DNA of 64,000 bases from an uncultured Blautia sp. (GTDB lineage: Bacteria; Bacillota; Clostridia; Lachnospirales; Lachnospiraceae): NCBI GenBank assembly GCA_900553515.1, contig USDN01000008.1, positions 3,869-67,868 on the forward strand. The letters run 5' to 3'. Under the pieces are notes generated by a model, which ran no database searches, was not told the DNA's origin, and saw nothing but the letters and a program-made list of their open reading frames with translations. Below are positions 32,377-41,133 of the stretch, one piece after another. How positions within the stretch are numbered: position 1 is the first letter of the stretch; the number at the start of each line of letters is the position of its first letter. The position numbers and the translations under genes were made by a program.

Positions 32377-33777
32377 ATGTACAGAATTATGCTGGCAGAT
32401 GATGAGGGAATCATGCTTGAAGCGCTGAAAAATATCATTACCTCCAATTTTGGGGATGAGTGTGAAATAGCAGCTGCAAAAACAGGAAGGGCAGTGGTTG
32501 AACTGGCAGAGAGTTTTCGTCCGGATATTGCCTTTATGGATATTCAGATGCCCGGACTGAATGGAATCCAGGCAATGAAGGAGATTCAGAAGTATAATAA
32601 AAACATGATTTTTATTGTAATCTCAGCTTATGATAAATTCAGCTATGCCAGAGAAGCCATTAACCTGGGAGTTCTGGAATATCTCACAAAACCGGTAAAT
32701 AAGCGGGTGGTTATAGATGTATGCATGAAGGCAATGAAAAAGGTGGATGAGGACAGGCAGAAACGCAGCGATGATCTGGAAATCCGGGAAAAGCTGGAAA
32801 CAGTGATCCCCATTCTGGAAAGCGGATATTTATATAATATTCTTTTGATGGACAGCTTCCACAATTATAATGATAATTACCGGCAGCTTTTGGGAATAAA
32901 AGAAAAATATGGTTTTATGATCGTTGTGGAATTAGGAGACAGTCAGGAAAACGGTCAGCTGACCAATGCAGTAGGTGCAGGTGTCCGTGCGGAGAAATAT
33001 TATCCGGATATCAGAGAAATTGCCAGAGAGTTTTTTCACTGTCTGGTTGGGCCGGTTATGGGAAATCGGGTAGTACTTCTGGTTCCTTTCGAAAAGCCTT
33101 CCATTGATTATGACGGGCGAGTTCATATTCTGACTAAGACAAGAAATATGATCTATAAGCTGGAAACCAGAATAGACAGCCGGTTTCGTGCGGGAATAGG
33201 GAGGATTCGGGAAGAAGAGAACTTAAGAGAATCTTATTCGGAGGCTGTACAGGCGCTCAGAGAAGGCAAAAGCCATGTGGTACATATCAATGATATTCCG
33301 GCAGAGGCAGAAAATAAGGAAACATGTCCGGAAGAGATTAAAAAAAGATATATCAGAGAAATTGAAAATCTGAAAACCAGGGATGATGTCAGAAGGTGGT
33401 TCCGAGAACAGGAAAGAGAATTCAGCAGAAGCACCGGAGCGGACAGAGAAAAACAGTCGGAATCTGTTATGGAAAAGGCAAAAGATTATATCCGGCAAAA
33501 TTTTCAGAAGGATCTGACTCTCGACGAGGTTTCCAAGAGTGTGGATATCAGTCCCTATTATTTCAGCAAACTTTTTAAACAGGAAACAGGGGAGAATTTT
33601 ATTGAATACCTGACTAAGGTAAGGATGAAAAATGCAGAGAAGCTTCTTCTGGACCCTTCTTATTCGATCAAAGAAATCTGTGTGATGTGCGGATACGGAG
33701 ATCCGAATTACTTCAGCAGGATTTTTAAGAAGTACGAAGGTGTAACACCAAGTGAATACAGGGAAAGGCTGGGATAA
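32377..33777 (+). CDS. YesN-type response regulator (receiver + AraC HTH)
   Basis: A 466-residue regulator. The receiver (residues 1-120) has ADDE near 7-10, Asp55 in AFMDIQMPG and K in YLTKPVNK. A middle region (about 140-300) is helical. The C-terminal AraC domain (about 365-466) has the two HTHs, ending G-Y-G-D-P-N-Y-F-S-R-I-F-K-K-Y-E-G-V-T-P. It is expected to activate the downstream sugar transporter genes. Confidence 0.92.
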   Translation: MYRIMLADDEGIMLEALKNIITSNFGDECEIAAAKTGRAVVELAESFRPDIAFMDIQMPGLNGIQAMKEIQKYNKNMIFIVISAYDKFSYAREAINLGVLEYLTKPVNKRVVIDVCMKAMKKVDEDRQKRSDDLEIREKLETVIPILESGYLYNILLMDSFHNYNDNYRQLLGIKEKYGFMIVVELGDSQENGQLTNAVGAGVRAEKYYPDIREIAREFFHCLVGPVMGNRVVLLVPFEKPSIDYDGRVHILTKTRNMIYKLETRIDSRFRAGIGRIREEENLRESYSEAVQALREGKSHVVHINDIPAEAENKETCPEEIKKRYIREIENLKTRDDVRRWFREQEREFSRSTGADREKQSESVMEKAKDYIRQNFQKDLTLDEVSKSVDISPYYFSKLFKQETGENFIEYLTKVRMKNAEKLLLDPSYSIKEICVMCGYGDPNYFSRIFKKYEGVTPSEYRERLG

Positions 33778-33782
33778 CATAT

Positions 33783-34838
33783 ATGAAAAAAACAGCAGAA
33801 ATTTGTCTTGTTCTGTTTCTGACTTTATCATTTCTGGGAAGCTGTGGGACAAAAATGCAGGAAACGAGGACACATACAGAAACAAAAAATTCTCAGGAAG
33901 AAGAAAAAAGTGTCAGTATTGGGGTAAGCTTTGATTCTTTTGTGATTGAGAGATGGCTCAGGGACAGGGATGCATTTGTTTCAGCGGCAGATAAGCTGGG
34001 GGCAGAGGTTAATGTGCAGAATGCAAACGGAGATCTTCAGGAACAGATTGAACAGATTCGTTATCTGATTAAAAAACAGGTGGATGTGCTTGTTGTGGTA
34101 GCAGCAGACTGTCAGGCTCTTTCTAAAGTGATGCTGGAGGCAAAGGATGCAGGGATTTCCACAATTTCCTATGATCGTCTGGTTCAGAATGCAGATTCAG
34201 ATCTCTATATATCCTTTGATAATGAAAAAGTAGGAGAATATATGGCGGAGGCTCTTATGAAAGAAATACCTGAGGGCGGAGAGATTTTTATGCTTCAGGG
34301 ACCGGAAGAGGACAATAATGTAAAGCTTGTACGGGACGGATTTGAACGTGTGATAAAGGGCAGCGGACTGGAAGTGGTGTATCAGGCGCACTGTCCGGGC
34401 TGGCTGGCGGAACAGGCAGCGGAGGATCTGAATGAGGGCCTTAAGCAATTTCCTGACGTAAAAGGAATCATGTGTGGAAATGATGATATTGCAAGTCAGG
34501 TAGTCAATACTCTGGCAGAAACAAGAAGAGCGGGAAGTCTCGCTGTAGTGGGACAGGATGGGGATATTGCCGCCTGTCAGCGGATCGTAGAGGGAACCCA
34601 GACTATGACTGCTTATAAATCTGTGGAAAGTCTGGCAGAAAAAGCAGCTGCAATGGCAGTAAAGCTTGCGAAAGGGGAGAATCTGGGGTTGGACGGAAAA
34701 ACTATGAATGACGGTTCCTATGACGTTCCCTGTTATTTTATGGAGCCGGAATATGTTTCCAGAGAAAATATGGATCAGGTGATCATAGAAGGCGGTGTTC
34801 ACAGCAGGGATGATGTATATCTGAATGTACAGAAGTGA
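33783..34838 (+). CDS. Sugar-binding lipoprotein (XylF/RbsB-like)
   Basis: A 351-residue lipoprotein: signal peptide with lipobox L-G-S-C (Cys21). The rest is a PBP1 fold close to D-xylose-binding protein: W-x-R-D-R-D-A-F, S-Y-D-R-L near 130, G-P-E-E-D-N-N near 172 and G-N-D-D near 223, Q-D-G-D near 257. Located after the regulator gene with 5 nt between and before a terminator, it is co-transcribed with the sensory genes. It could be a second sensor ligand-binder or an alternative transporter subunit. Confidence 0.87.
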   Translation: MKKTAEICLVLFLTLSFLGSCGTKMQETRTHTETKNSQEEEKSVSIGVSFDSFVIERWLRDRDAFVSAADKLGAEVNVQNANGDLQEQIEQIRYLIKKQVDVLVVVAADCQALSKVMLEAKDAGISTISYDRLVQNADSDLYISFDNEKVGEYMAEALMKEIPEGGEIFMLQGPEEDNNVKLVRDGFERVIKGSGLEVVYQAHCPGWLAEQAAEDLNEGLKQFPDVKGIMCGNDDIASQVVNTLAETRRAGSLAVVGQDGDIAACQRIVEGTQTMTAYKSVESLAEKAAAMAVKLAKGENLGLDGKTMNDGSYDVPCYFMEPEYVSRENMDQVIIEGGVHSRDDVYLNVQK

Positions 34839-34881
34839 TTTCCTAAAAACGAAAAACATGTCAATAGCATATTTTTGCAAC

Positions 34882-34919
34882 AAAAATGTCTTGTATTATG
34901 CAGGGCATTTTTCTTTTTT
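34882..34919 (+). terminator. Terminator between sensory and transport genes
   Basis: AAAAATGTC...GGCATTTTT hairpin (34882-34912, two G-U pairs) followed by CTTTTTTT. It separates the sensory operon from the transporter operon. Confidence 0.8.
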
Positions 34920-35025
34920 TAAAAAATCTCCAGAATCATAACAACTAATTCCAGATACTTTCGTGCTATAGTAACAATATCAAAAGGAACGAAAAACCTA
35001 AAAAAAGAAAACGGAGGAATTCATT

Positions 35026-36099
35026 ATGAGAAGAAAAGTTCTTGCAGGTCTTCTGACAGTTGCTATGGCAGCCGGATTTGTAGCAGTACCGGCATTACAG
35101 ACAGAGGTTAAGGCAGACGATAAAAAGCTGGTCGGTGTGGCGATGCCTACAAAGGATCTCCAGAGATGGAATCAGGACGGCGAAAATATGAAAAAATCTC
35201 TGGAAGAAGCAGGATTTGAAGTAGACCTTCAGTATGCATCCAATGACGTTGCTACTCAGGTATCTCAGGTTGAAAACATGATTTCCAATGAGTGCGATAT
35301 TCTTGTTATTGCCTCTATTGACGGAAGCTCTCTGGGAGAGCCTTTAAAACAGGCAAAAGAAGCGGGAATTCCTGTTATCGCATATGACCGTCTTTTAATG
35401 GAATCAGATGCAGTTTCTTATTATGCGACCTTTGACAACTATATGGTAGGGCAGAAACAGGGCGAATATATTGAAGAGGCGCTGAATCTGAAAGAGGAAA
35501 AAGGACCGTTCAATATCGAACTTGTAGCAGGCGCGCCGGACGACAATAATGCAAAATTTTTCTTTGGCGGAGCTATGGACGTACTTCAGCCATATATTGA
35601 CGAGGGTGTCCTTGTAGTAAAATCCGGTCAGACGGAATTTGAAAAATGTGCAACACAGGCATGGGATTCTGCCAAGGCTCAGGACAGAATGGATACCATT
35701 ATTGCAGGAAATTATTCTGACGGAACAAATCTTGACGCAGTTCTCTGCTCTAACGATTCCACATCCCTTGGCGTACAGAACTCTCTGGCTGCTTCCTATA
35801 CAGGAGAATATCCGGTTATCACCGGCCAGGACTGTGATATGGCAAATGTAAAGAACCTTGCAGCAGGAAAACAGGCTATGGATATCTTTAAAGATACACG
35901 TACACTGGCAGCACAGGTTGTAAAAATGGTTGAATCCGTATTAAACGGTGAAGAGGCAGAGGTAAACGATACAGAAAGCTACGACAACGGTACAGGAGTT
36001 ATTCCTACTTATCTGTGCGAGCCTACTGTTGTAACAGCTGACAACTATGAAGAAATTCTGATCGATTCCGGATATTATACAGAGGATCAGATTAAATAA
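35026..36099 (+). CDS. ChvE-type multiple-monosaccharide ABC transporter binding protein
   Basis: A 357-residue binding protein of the ChvE/GguAB (multiple monosaccharide) group: W-N-Q-D-G near 48, I-A-Y-D-R-L-L near 124, G-A-P-D-D-N-N near 168, C-S-N-D near 238 and T-G-Q-D-C-D near 263. The signal peptide ends VKA-DDK with no lipobox cysteine, which is unusual for a Gram-positive solute-binding protein. Followed by the ATPase and permease genes, with a hairpin between that probably lowers their level relative to this gene. Confidence 0.9.
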   Translation: MRRKVLAGLLTVAMAAGFVAVPALQTEVKADDKKLVGVAMPTKDLQRWNQDGENMKKSLEEAGFEVDLQYASNDVATQVSQVENMISNECDILVIASIDGSSLGEPLKQAKEAGIPVIAYDRLLMESDAVSYYATFDNYMVGQKQGEYIEEALNLKEEKGPFNIELVAGAPDDNNAKFFFGGAMDVLQPYIDEGVLVVKSGQTEFEKCATQAWDSAKAQDRMDTIIAGNYSDGTNLDAVLCSNDSTSLGVQNSLAASYTGEYPVITGQDCDMANVKNLAAGKQAMDIFKDTRTLAAQVVKMVESVLNGEEAEVNDTESYDNGTGVIPTYLCEPTVVTADNYEEILIDSGYYTEDQIK

Positions 36100-36118
36100 A
36101 AGAAAACAGAAAAATTTT

Positions 36119-36170
36119 GAAGGGGCGCTGTCATTTCCCTCTCCGGCGGGGAGGGGCTTCCGCCCCCTTC
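36119..36170 (+). terminator. Intercistronic hairpin (partial terminator or mRNA stabiliser)
   Basis: CCCTCTCC-GGC-GGGGAGGG (36137-36155) is nested within AAGGGGCG...CGCCCCCTT (36119-36169). It follows the binding-protein gene, where sugar ABC operons often have a structure that favours more binding protein than membrane subunits. Confidence 0.65.
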
Positions 36171-36196
36171 TTATTTGAAATTAGGGAGGGATATCA

Positions 36197-37735
36197 TTGG
36201 CTAAGATACTTCTGGAAATGAAAAATATTACCAAGACTTTCCCGGGTGTAAAGGCACTGGACAATGTAAACCTGAAGGTGGAAGAGGGAGAAATCCATGC
36301 ATTGGTAGGAGAAAATGGTGCCGGAAAATCCACGTTGATGAACGTGCTCAGCGGAATCTATCCATACGGTTCTTATGAGGGCGATATTATTTACAATGGA
36401 GAGATCTGCAGATTTGCAAAAATTAAGGATAGTGAAGAAAAGGGGATCGTTATCATACATCAGGAACTTGCGCTGATCCCCTATATGACAATCGGGGAAA
36501 ATATGTATCTCGGAAACGAGAAAGGAACTGCCGCCGCAATTAACTGGAATGAAACATACGGAGAGGCAGATGAGTATTTGAAAACAGTGGGACTGGAAGA
36601 ATCTTCCCGTACTTTGATCAAAGATATAGGAGTGGGTAAACAGCAGCTTGTGGAAATTGCAAAGGCGCTTGCAAAGCACGCAAAGCTTCTGATCCTGGAC
36701 GAGCCGACGGCATCTCTTAACGAAGACGATTCAAAGGCGCTTCTGGAGCTTCTGATGAAATTTAAAAAAGAAGGAATGACTTCTATCATTATTTCTCATA
36801 AGCTGAATGAAATTTCGTATGTGGCAGACAAGATCACGGTGATACGTGACGGCTCTACCATAGAGACTCTGGATAAAAAAACAGATGACATTTCTGAAAG
36901 CCGTATCATACAGGGAATGGTAGGACGTGAGCTTACAGACCGCTTTCCAAAACGGCCGCATGTAAAGATCGGCCCGGTATCCATGGAGGTAAAAAACTGG
37001 ACGGTGTATCATCCTCTTTATTCAGAGCGGAAGGTAGTAGACGACGTTTCCTTTAAGGTACATAAGGGTGAGGTTGTAGGAATTTCCGGTCTGATGGGAG
37101 CGGGACGTACAGAACTCGCCATGAGTATATTTGGCAAAAGCTATGGTACCGGTATCAAAGGACAGGTGCTGATCAACGGGAAAGCAGTAAAAATGAATAC
37201 TGTGGAGGAGGCTATCAAAAATGGCCTTGCCTATGTGACAGAAGACAGAAAAGGTAATGGTCTGATCTTAAGTAATTCAATCAAAACAAACACCACTCTG
37301 GCTAACCTTGGAAACGTCAGCAGCCATGGCGTACTTGATGCAGACAAAGAGTATGCAGTAGCAGACGAATACAGGGAAAAACTGAAAACAAAATGTCCTA
37401 CTGTTGAGCAGAATGTAGGAAACCTTAGTGGCGGTAATCAGCAGAAGGTACTTCTGGCAAAATGGATGTTTACAGAACCGGATATCCTGATTCTTGATGA
37501 ACCTACAAGGGGTATTGACGTAGGTGCAAAATATGAGATCTACTGCATCATTAATGATCTGGTTGCAGCAGGAAAATCTGTGATTATGATTTCCTCGGAA
37601 CTTCCGGAGGTTCTTGGCATGTCTGATCGGATTTACATTATGAACGAAGGAAAAATGGTAGGCGAGGTCAGCGGACAGGAAGCGACCCAGGAAATGATCA
37701 TGTCACGTATTCTGAAATCAAGCAAAGGAGAATAA
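36197..37735 (+). CDS. Sugar ABC transporter double ATPase (MmsA/GguA/XylG-like)
   Basis: A 512-residue protein with two ABC domains, as in CUT2 sugar transporters. The first has Walker A GENGAGKST (near 38) and Walker B LLILDEPTASL (near 160); the second has a degenerate Walker A GLMGAGRTE (near 300), signature LSGGNQQKV (near 411) and DEPTRGIDVGAK (near 435). Start is TTG 36197, with GGGAGGG at 36184-36190. Energises uptake by the adjacent permease. Confidence 0.93.
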   Translation: MAKILLEMKNITKTFPGVKALDNVNLKVEEGEIHALVGENGAGKSTLMNVLSGIYPYGSYEGDIIYNGEICRFAKIKDSEEKGIVIIHQELALIPYMTIGENMYLGNEKGTAAAINWNETYGEADEYLKTVGLEESSRTLIKDIGVGKQQLVEIAKALAKHAKLLILDEPTASLNEDDSKALLELLMKFKKEGMTSIIISHKLNEISYVADKITVIRDGSTIETLDKKTDDISESRIIQGMVGRELTDRFPKRPHVKIGPVSMEVKNWTVYHPLYSERKVVDDVSFKVHKGEVVGISGLMGAGRTELAMSIFGKSYGTGIKGQVLINGKAVKMNTVEEAIKNGLAYVTEDRKGNGLILSNSIKTNTTLANLGNVSSHGVLDADKEYAVADEYREKLKTKCPTVEQNVGNLSGGNQQKVLLAKWMFTEPDILILDEPTRGIDVGAKYEIYCIINDLVAAGKSVIMISSELPEVLGMSDRIYIMNEGKMVGEVSGQEATQEMIMSRILKSSKGE

Positions 37736-37738
37736 GCC

Positions 37739-38911
37739 ATGGAAAACAAGATCAGAATTTCTGAAGTATTAAAAAAATATACAATGGTTATTGTGCTGGC
37801 GCTGGTAGTCATTTTGTTTACGGTAAATACCGGCGGGAAAATGCTCCTCCCCCAGAATGTCAATAACCTGATCGCGCAGAACGCATATGTATTTATTCTT
37901 GCCACAGGTATGCTCTTCTGTATTCTTACAGGCGGAAATATCGATCTGTCTGTAGGATCTACCGTATGCTTCATTGGTGCAGTGGGCGGAAAAATGATGG
38001 TGACAAACGGAATGAATCCCTATCTTACCATGGTGGTAATGCTGTTGGTAGGTATACTGATCGGGGCATGGCAGGGATTCTGGATTGCCTATGTGCGCAT
38101 TCCTCCATTTATTGTTACACTTGCAGGCATGCTGGTATTCAGAGGGCTTTCCAACGTTGTTCTGGAAGGTATGACGCTGGCACCCATGCCGGACAGCTTT
38201 CTGGCGTTGTTTAACAACTATGTACCGGATTTCTTTGGAGTAGAGGGCTTTAATCTGACCTGCTTTCTTGTGGGAGTGATTGTTTGTGTAATTTATGTGC
38301 TTCTGGTTATCAGAGGACGTGTTGTAAGGGCAAAAAAGGGTTATCGTGTAGAGCCATTCAGCGGTGTCCTGATTAAAATGGTTGTGATCTGTGCGGCAGT
38401 TCTGGCATTTATGTTCCGTCTGGCACAGTATAAAGGTATTCCTAATTCTCTGGTATGGATTGCAGCTGTCATTGCGGTATATACTTATATTGCTTCTAAA
38501 ACTACCGTAGGACGTCATTTTTATGCAGTAGGCGGAAATGAGAAGGCAACAAAGCTTTCTGGTATCAATACAAACAGAGTTTATTTTCTGGCATATCTGA
38601 ATATGGGATTTCTGGCAGCAGTTGCAGGAATGATTACCACTGCCCGTCTGAATTCAGCGAATCCTACAGCCGGAACAAACTTTGAGATGGATGCTATCGG
38701 AGCCTGCTTTATCGGTGGCGCGTCTGCATATGGTGGAACAGGAACAGTTCCTGGTGTTATTATCGGTGCTCTTCTGATGGGCGTTCTGAATCTTGGTATG
38801 AGTATCATGGGAGTTGACCAGAACATGCAGAAGGTGGTTAAGGGTCTTGTACTTCTGGCAGCCGTTATCTTTGACGTAGTCAGCAAGAGAAAATCCTTTA
38901 TTGTAAAATAA
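37739..38911 (+). CDS. Sugar ABC transporter permease (MmsB/GguB/XylH-like)
   Basis: A 390-residue CUT2 permease with about ten membrane helices. Family segments: I-D-L-S-V-G-S near 64-70, the F-x-V-T-L-A-G-M region near 122-130, VGGNEKATKLSGIN near 263-276 and G-G-A-S-A-Y-G-G-T-G near 323-332. It starts 3 nt after the ATPase stop, behind AAAGGAG. With the ChvE-type protein it would import several pentoses/hexoses; exact sugar unknown. Confidence 0.93.
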   Translation: MENKIRISEVLKKYTMVIVLALVVILFTVNTGGKMLLPQNVNNLIAQNAYVFILATGMLFCILTGGNIDLSVGSTVCFIGAVGGKMMVTNGMNPYLTMVVMLLVGILIGAWQGFWIAYVRIPPFIVTLAGMLVFRGLSNVVLEGMTLAPMPDSFLALFNNYVPDFFGVEGFNLTCFLVGVIVCVIYVLLVIRGRVVRAKKGYRVEPFSGVLIKMVVICAAVLAFMFRLAQYKGIPNSLVWIAAVIAVYTYIASKTTVGRHFYAVGGNEKATKLSGINTNRVYFLAYLNMGFLAAVAGMITTARLNSANPTAGTNFEMDAIGACFIGGASAYGGTGTVPGVIIGALLMGVLNLGMSIMGVDQNMQKVVKGLVLLAAVIFDVVSKRKSFIVK

Positions 38912-38932
38912 AAAACAAGTATAAAAATCACA

Positions 38933-38965
38933 TCCCCAGATCATTGGCGATCTGGGGATATTTGT
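38933..38965 (+). terminator. Terminator of the sugar transporter operon
   Basis: TCCCCAGATC (38933-38942), loop ATTGGC, GATCTGGGGA (38949-38958), then TATTTG. Confidence 0.8.
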
Positions 38966-39100
38966 GCTGGTGAACAGATTGAAATAAGAAAAACTGTCTG
39001 GTATAGTAGTATAAAACCATCAGAAATAAAACAGAAAATTTTTTAGAAGAAACGGATGCTGTTTTATGTGATTACATGTTTTACCAAGGAGGAAATGACT

Positions 39101-40582
39101 ATGCCATGTACTACGATACTGATCGGAAAAAAAGCCACTTATGACGGCTCAACTATTGTTGCAAGAAACGAAGATTCTCCTTCCGGAGAGTTTTGTGCCA
39201 AGAGACTGGAGTTTATGAAGCCGGAAGACCAGCCCAGACTTTATAAATCTGTACTTTCTCATGTAGAGATTCCTCTTCCGGAGGAACCTATGCAGTATAC
39301 ATACCTTCCAAACAGTGATACTGTGGAGGGAATCTGGGGAGCCTACGGAGTCAATGAAAGAAATGTATCCATGACAGCAACAGAGACTTTGACTACCAAT
39401 GCCAGAGTAGCAGGGGCAGATCCCCTTGTAGTTTACAAAAAAGCCCAGGATGATCAGCCTGAGGTAAAAGGTGGAATTGGGGAGGAAGATCTGGTGACTA
39501 TTGTTCTTCCGTATATTACTTCCGCAAGAGAGGGAGTAAGGAGATTGGGAAGTCTTCTGGAAACCTATGGAACCTATGAGATGAATGGAATTGCTTTTCA
39601 GGATGAAAATGAGATATGGTGGCTGGAAACCATCGGAGGACACAACTGGATCGCAAAAAGAGTACCGGATAATGAATATGTGGTGATGCCCAACCAGCTG
39701 GGGATCGACTGTTTTGATCTGGAGGATGCTTACGGGGAAGAAAGAGATCATATGTGTTCCGGAACGTTGAAGGCGCTGATTGAAGAACATCATCTGGATC
39801 TTCGCATGGATCCGGAGGAGGAGTTTAATCCCCGGGATGCTTTTGGCTCTCATGATGATTCTGACCATGTATATAATACGCCCCGCGCCTGGGCAATGCT
39901 CCGTTACTTTAATCCCCGCACGTTTTCCTGGGATGGGCCGGATGCAGAATACAGACCGGAGGACGATGATCTTCCATGGTCTCTTGTGCCGGAAAAGAAG
40001 ATCACTGTGGAGGAAGTGAAGTGGGTTCTTTCCAATCATTATCAGGGAACGCCTTATGATGTATATGGAAAGAGAAATAAAGAGGCTGGCATGTACCGGG
40101 CAATTGGAGTAAATCGAAATAACGCTTTGGGACTGGTGCAGATCCGGCCGTATATGCCGGAAGCACTGAAGGCGCTGCAGTGGCTGGCAGTAGGCTCCAA
40201 TGTGTTTAACGCCATGATTCCTGTATATCCTCATGTGGACAAAATGCCGGAATATCTGTCAAAAGCATATGTAAAGCCTACAACAGAGAGTTTTTACTGG
40301 GCAAACAGAATTATCGGAGCCCTGGCAGATGCCCACTATTATGAGAACCAGTCCAATATCGAAAGATATCAGGCGGCGGTAGACCGGAAGGTTTATGCAC
40401 TTATCAATAAATTTGACCGGGAATTTCTGGACAAAAAGCCAGAAGATGAAAAAGCGTTTTTTGAGGCTGCAAATCAGGAAATCTCTGATTTTACAGAGGA
40501 GAAGACAACAGAGGTTCTGGATAAGGTGCTGTTTACCTCAAGCAGCCTGATGAAGAATGGATTTTCAAGAAGTGATTCCTGA
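39101..40582 (+). CDS. C69-family dipeptidase (PepD-like)
   Basis: A 493-residue peptidase family C69 enzyme, an N-terminal nucleophile hydrolase. The nucleophile is Cys3 in MPCTTILIGKKATYDGST, followed by VARNEDS, as in PepD. It hydrolyses dipeptides. The start at 39101 has AAGGAGG at 39088-39094 and places Cys3 correctly; the longer frame from 39056 would bury it. Monocistronic, just upstream of the ileS T-box. Confidence 0.92.
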   Translation: MPCTTILIGKKATYDGSTIVARNEDSPSGEFCAKRLEFMKPEDQPRLYKSVLSHVEIPLPEEPMQYTYLPNSDTVEGIWGAYGVNERNVSMTATETLTTNARVAGADPLVVYKKAQDDQPEVKGGIGEEDLVTIVLPYITSAREGVRRLGSLLETYGTYEMNGIAFQDENEIWWLETIGGHNWIAKRVPDNEYVVMPNQLGIDCFDLEDAYGEERDHMCSGTLKALIEEHHLDLRMDPEEEFNPRDAFGSHDDSDHVYNTPRAWAMLRYFNPRTFSWDGPDAEYRPEDDDLPWSLVPEKKITVEEVKWVLSNHYQGTPYDVYGKRNKEAGMYRAIGVNRNNALGLVQIRPYMPEALKALQWLAVGSNVFNAMIPVYPHVDKMPEYLSKAYVKPTTESFYWANRIIGALADAHYYENQSNIERYQAAVDRKVYALINKFDREFLDKKPEDEKAFFEAANQEISDFTEEKTTEVLDKVLFTSSSLMKNGFSRSDS

Positions 40583-40589
40583 AAAAGGC

Positions 40590-40619
40590 TTGACAGATGG
40601 AATTTGTACACTTTATAAT
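40590..40619 (+). promoter_or_regulatory. Promoter of the ileS T-box leader
   Basis: TTGACA (40590-40595), 18-nt spacer, TATAAT (40614-40619). It begins 8 nt after the peptidase stop codon. Confidence 0.85.
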
Positions 40620-40639
40620 ATAATCTGTATATACGATCA

Positions 40640-40880
40640 CGCAAAAACTGTGATGGAGACAGTAAGCCGCAGACATTGGGACTGACCGAGAAGAGATCGA
40701 ACGCTTCAGAGAGCCGGGGGCAGGTGGAAGCCCGGCGCAAGTAGAAACGGCTGAACATCACTCCGGAGTTTCCTGCCTGAAACTGAGAAGGAATAGGGTC
40801 GGACGGTTTCCCGCCGTTAGAGGGGGCATGTATCGGCAGGATTCTGCCCGTACAGTGTACAAGGTGGTGCGAAGTAAAGT
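40640..40880 (+). promoter_or_regulatory. T-box leader, isoleucine specifier
   Basis: A T-box with Stem I elements (AGAGAG at 40710-40715; GGTGGAA-type loop near 40725) and the specifier context CTGAAC-ATC-ACTCC, in which ATC (40757-40759) is an Ile codon. The T-box sequence AAGGTGGTGCGAAG is at 40861-40874. Uncharged tRNA-Ile binding would prevent the following terminator from forming and raise ileS expression. Confidence 0.88.
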
Positions 40881-40883
40881 ATA

Positions 40884-40914
40884 CTCTCGTCCTTTTACAG
40901 GACGGGAGTTTTTT
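40884..40914 (+). terminator. T-box terminator
   Basis: CTCTCGTCC (40884-40892), loop, GGACGGGAG (40900-40908), TTTTTT. Confidence 0.9.
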
Positions 40915-40915
40915 A

Positions 40916-41100
40916 TTTATCAGGAAAGCAGTACATTCTGTACTAGCTTTCCTGATAAACAAAAAACGCTCCGCGAGGATGCGACCAGATGCATGTGGAA
41001 TATAACTGCCCATGGCAGTCTGCATCTGGCGCGCAAAGCGGAACAAGTCTCTCAAGGATTGAGGGATTTAGGGAGTTTGAGGCGGACTTGTCCGCTTTGT
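40916..41100 (+). repeat. Dispersed hairpin/GNRA-loop element, copy B, in the ileS leader
   Basis: A 20-bp hairpin (40916-40935 with 40939-40959, one bulge) is followed by CGCTCCGCGAGGATGCG (40967-40983), the same core as at 26287. A nested hairpin (CCAGATGCA 40985-40993 with TGCATCTGG 41021-41029, inner ACTGCC/GGCAGT) follows. A third stem joins AAAGCGGA-CAAGTC around 41036-41050 with 41086-41099. All this lies after the T-box terminator and before the ileS start; its role is unknown. Confidence 0.6.
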
Positions 41101-41133
41101 TCTTTACCAGTTATAAGACAGGAGGAATTTATC

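Noticed and set aside
40828..41133. N-terminal extension of ileS from ATG 40828
   Set aside because: This stretch is the T-box sequence, terminator and hairpin element. The GTG at 41134 has GGAGG and gives the normal IleS N-terminus.
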